6,156 nucleotides of DNA, from assembly GCA_026394315.1 (NCBI GenBank), contig JAPKYM010000039.1, positions 1 to 6,156 of the forward strand, written 5' to 3'. Both the position numbers and the translations under genes were made by a program. The notes beneath the pieces are model-generated. The model was not told where the DNA came from. It worked only from the letters and a program-made list of their open reading frames with translations, and searched no databases. This document shows positions 5,440 to 6,156 of the stretch, one piece after another; position 1 is the stretch's first letter, and each line of letters begins with the position of its first letter. This DNA comes from Candidatus Bathyarchaeota archaeon. GTDB taxonomy: Archaea > Thermoproteota > Bathyarchaeia > 40CM-2-53-6 > RBG-13-38-9.

Positions 5440-6156
5440 CTACTTTGAGATCTCTTCGAGGGTTTTGCCGACGGTTTCGACTCCCAATATGGCTACAGCA
5501 ACTGCTGCAACAAAGTGCGCGACAAAGAATGCTAGGAAGGTCTGAAAGACCCCCATGCTGGAAACCAATACCGCGGTTGCTACCGGTGCAATTGTTCCCG
5601 CTATTCTACCTACTGCTCCAGCCCAACCTGAACCGGTCCCTCTGATCCTAGTGGGATAGAGTTCAGGTGTATAGGCATAGGTAACCGCCCACGCTCCAAG
5701 ATTGAAGAATGATATGGCCCCACCAAAGAGGATTATGGGCAAATCGGCCTTGCTGGTTCCGAACAGGTAACTGGCTACGCCTGCAAGTACCATATAACTC
5801 ACCAATATGGGCTTTCTTCCGACCCTGTCTATCAAGAAAGCGGCGCTCAAGTAGCCGGGAATTTGTAACGATGTAATCATCATGGTGAACCACAATGCCC
5901 TGACCAACGTGAAACCCTGTTCGCTCAGGACAGTTGGTAGCCAGATGAAGATTCCATGATAAGTGTACGCAATGCAGAACCAGAGGACCCAGAGCATGAC
6001 TGTCCTCCGCCTGAGTGCCTTCGACCAGAGCTCACCAACCCATACCTTTGAGGGTGTAGTGGTCATAAGTCCTGAAGGCTTAGGGAAAGAGTGTCTCTCG
6101 AGTATGTTCTTCGCCTGTTCAATTCTTCCCTTTACTTCAAGGTATCGGATCGATTC
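5440..6156 (-). CDS. C-terminal half of a major facilitator superfamily transporter (5' end outside window)
   Basis: The frame is open from the right edge of the window to a TAG at 5440-5442, giving 238 residues without a start. It begins ESIRYLEVKGRIEQAKNILE, the cytoplasmic segment after helix 6 in sugar- and organic-acid-type MFS proteins. The ATG at 6066 is therefore an internal methionine. Six membrane helices follow. DRVGRKP (110-116) is the MFS signature loop between helices 8 and 9, and PELYPTRIRGTG (164-175) is the matching motif before helix 11. The protein ends with VGKTLEEISK, a usual soluble tail for this group. Family members are proton-coupled symporters or facilitators in the cytoplasmic membrane. 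The sequence resembles the sugar/metabolite:H+ symporter branch, but the substrate cannot be told from this half. Confidence 0.85.
   Translation of the reverse strand, partial: ESIRYLEVKGRIEQAKNILERHSFPKPSGLMTTTPSKVWVGELWSKALRRRTVMLWVLWFCIAYTYHGIFIWLPTVLSEQGFTLVRALWFTMMITSLQIPGYLSAAFLIDRVGRKPILVSYMVLAGVASYLFGTSKADLPIILFGGAISFFNLGAWAVTYAYTPELYPTRIRGTGSGWAGAVGRIAGTIAPVATAVLVSSMGVFQTFLAFFVAHFVAAVAVAILGVETVGKTLEEISK

Overview
The window looks archaeal, with base composition in the middle of the GC range by eye. The clearest lineage clue is a small methyltransferase (2654-3145, minus) that closely resembles crenarchaeal aKMT protein-lysine methyltransferases. Frequent GTG and TTG starts, TATA-like boxes upstream of two genes and a plain T-rich tract as a probable terminator fit this. 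A TACK-group archaeon (Crenarchaeota, Bathyarchaeia, Thaumarchaeota-related) is a reasonable inference, but sequence alone does not fix the lineage.

Layout. 1-266 (plus) is the C-terminal end of a membrane protein that begins outside the window. 328-2035 (minus) is a run of three damaged-looking genes read right to left. The first is a TudS-type DUF523 plus DUF1722 protein, full length except for one in-frame amber codon at residue 49. The second is only the C-terminal 75-80 residues of a class II DNA photolyase. The third is only the C-terminal two thirds of a pyridoxamine-5'-phosphate-oxidase-like flavin protein. 2203-2589 (plus) is a small four-helix membrane protein of unknown function with a recognisable upstream TATA box and a downstream T-rich tract. 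2654-3145 (minus) is the aKMT-like methyltransferase. 3226-4131 (plus) is a radical SAM protein of the SplB-like COG1533 group, divergent from the methyltransferase. 4141-5265 (minus) is an E1-like ThiF/MoeB/UbaA adenylyltransferase with an extra C-terminal domain, converging on the radical SAM gene with only 9 bases between stop codons. 5440-6156 (minus) is the C-terminal half of a major facilitator transporter that runs off the window.

The genes do not form one pathway. The coherent part is the decaying TudS/DUF1722-photolyase neighbourhood, which echoes the E. coli ybgA-phrB pairing. The most interesting item is the amber codon in the TudS/DUF1722 gene. Homology continues in the same frame on both sides and all three presumed iron-sulfur cysteines are retained, two before and one after the codon. 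It is either a fresh nonsense mutation, a sequencing error, or a readthrough or pyrrolysine codon. The truncated neighbours favour decay, and TAG ends two other genes here at sensible places, so wholesale TAG recoding is unlikely.

Intergenic stretches (267-327, 999-1075, 2036-2202, 2590-2653, 3146-3225, 5266-5439) are all under 300 bases. No tRNA, rRNA, CRISPR array or insertion sequence was seen.
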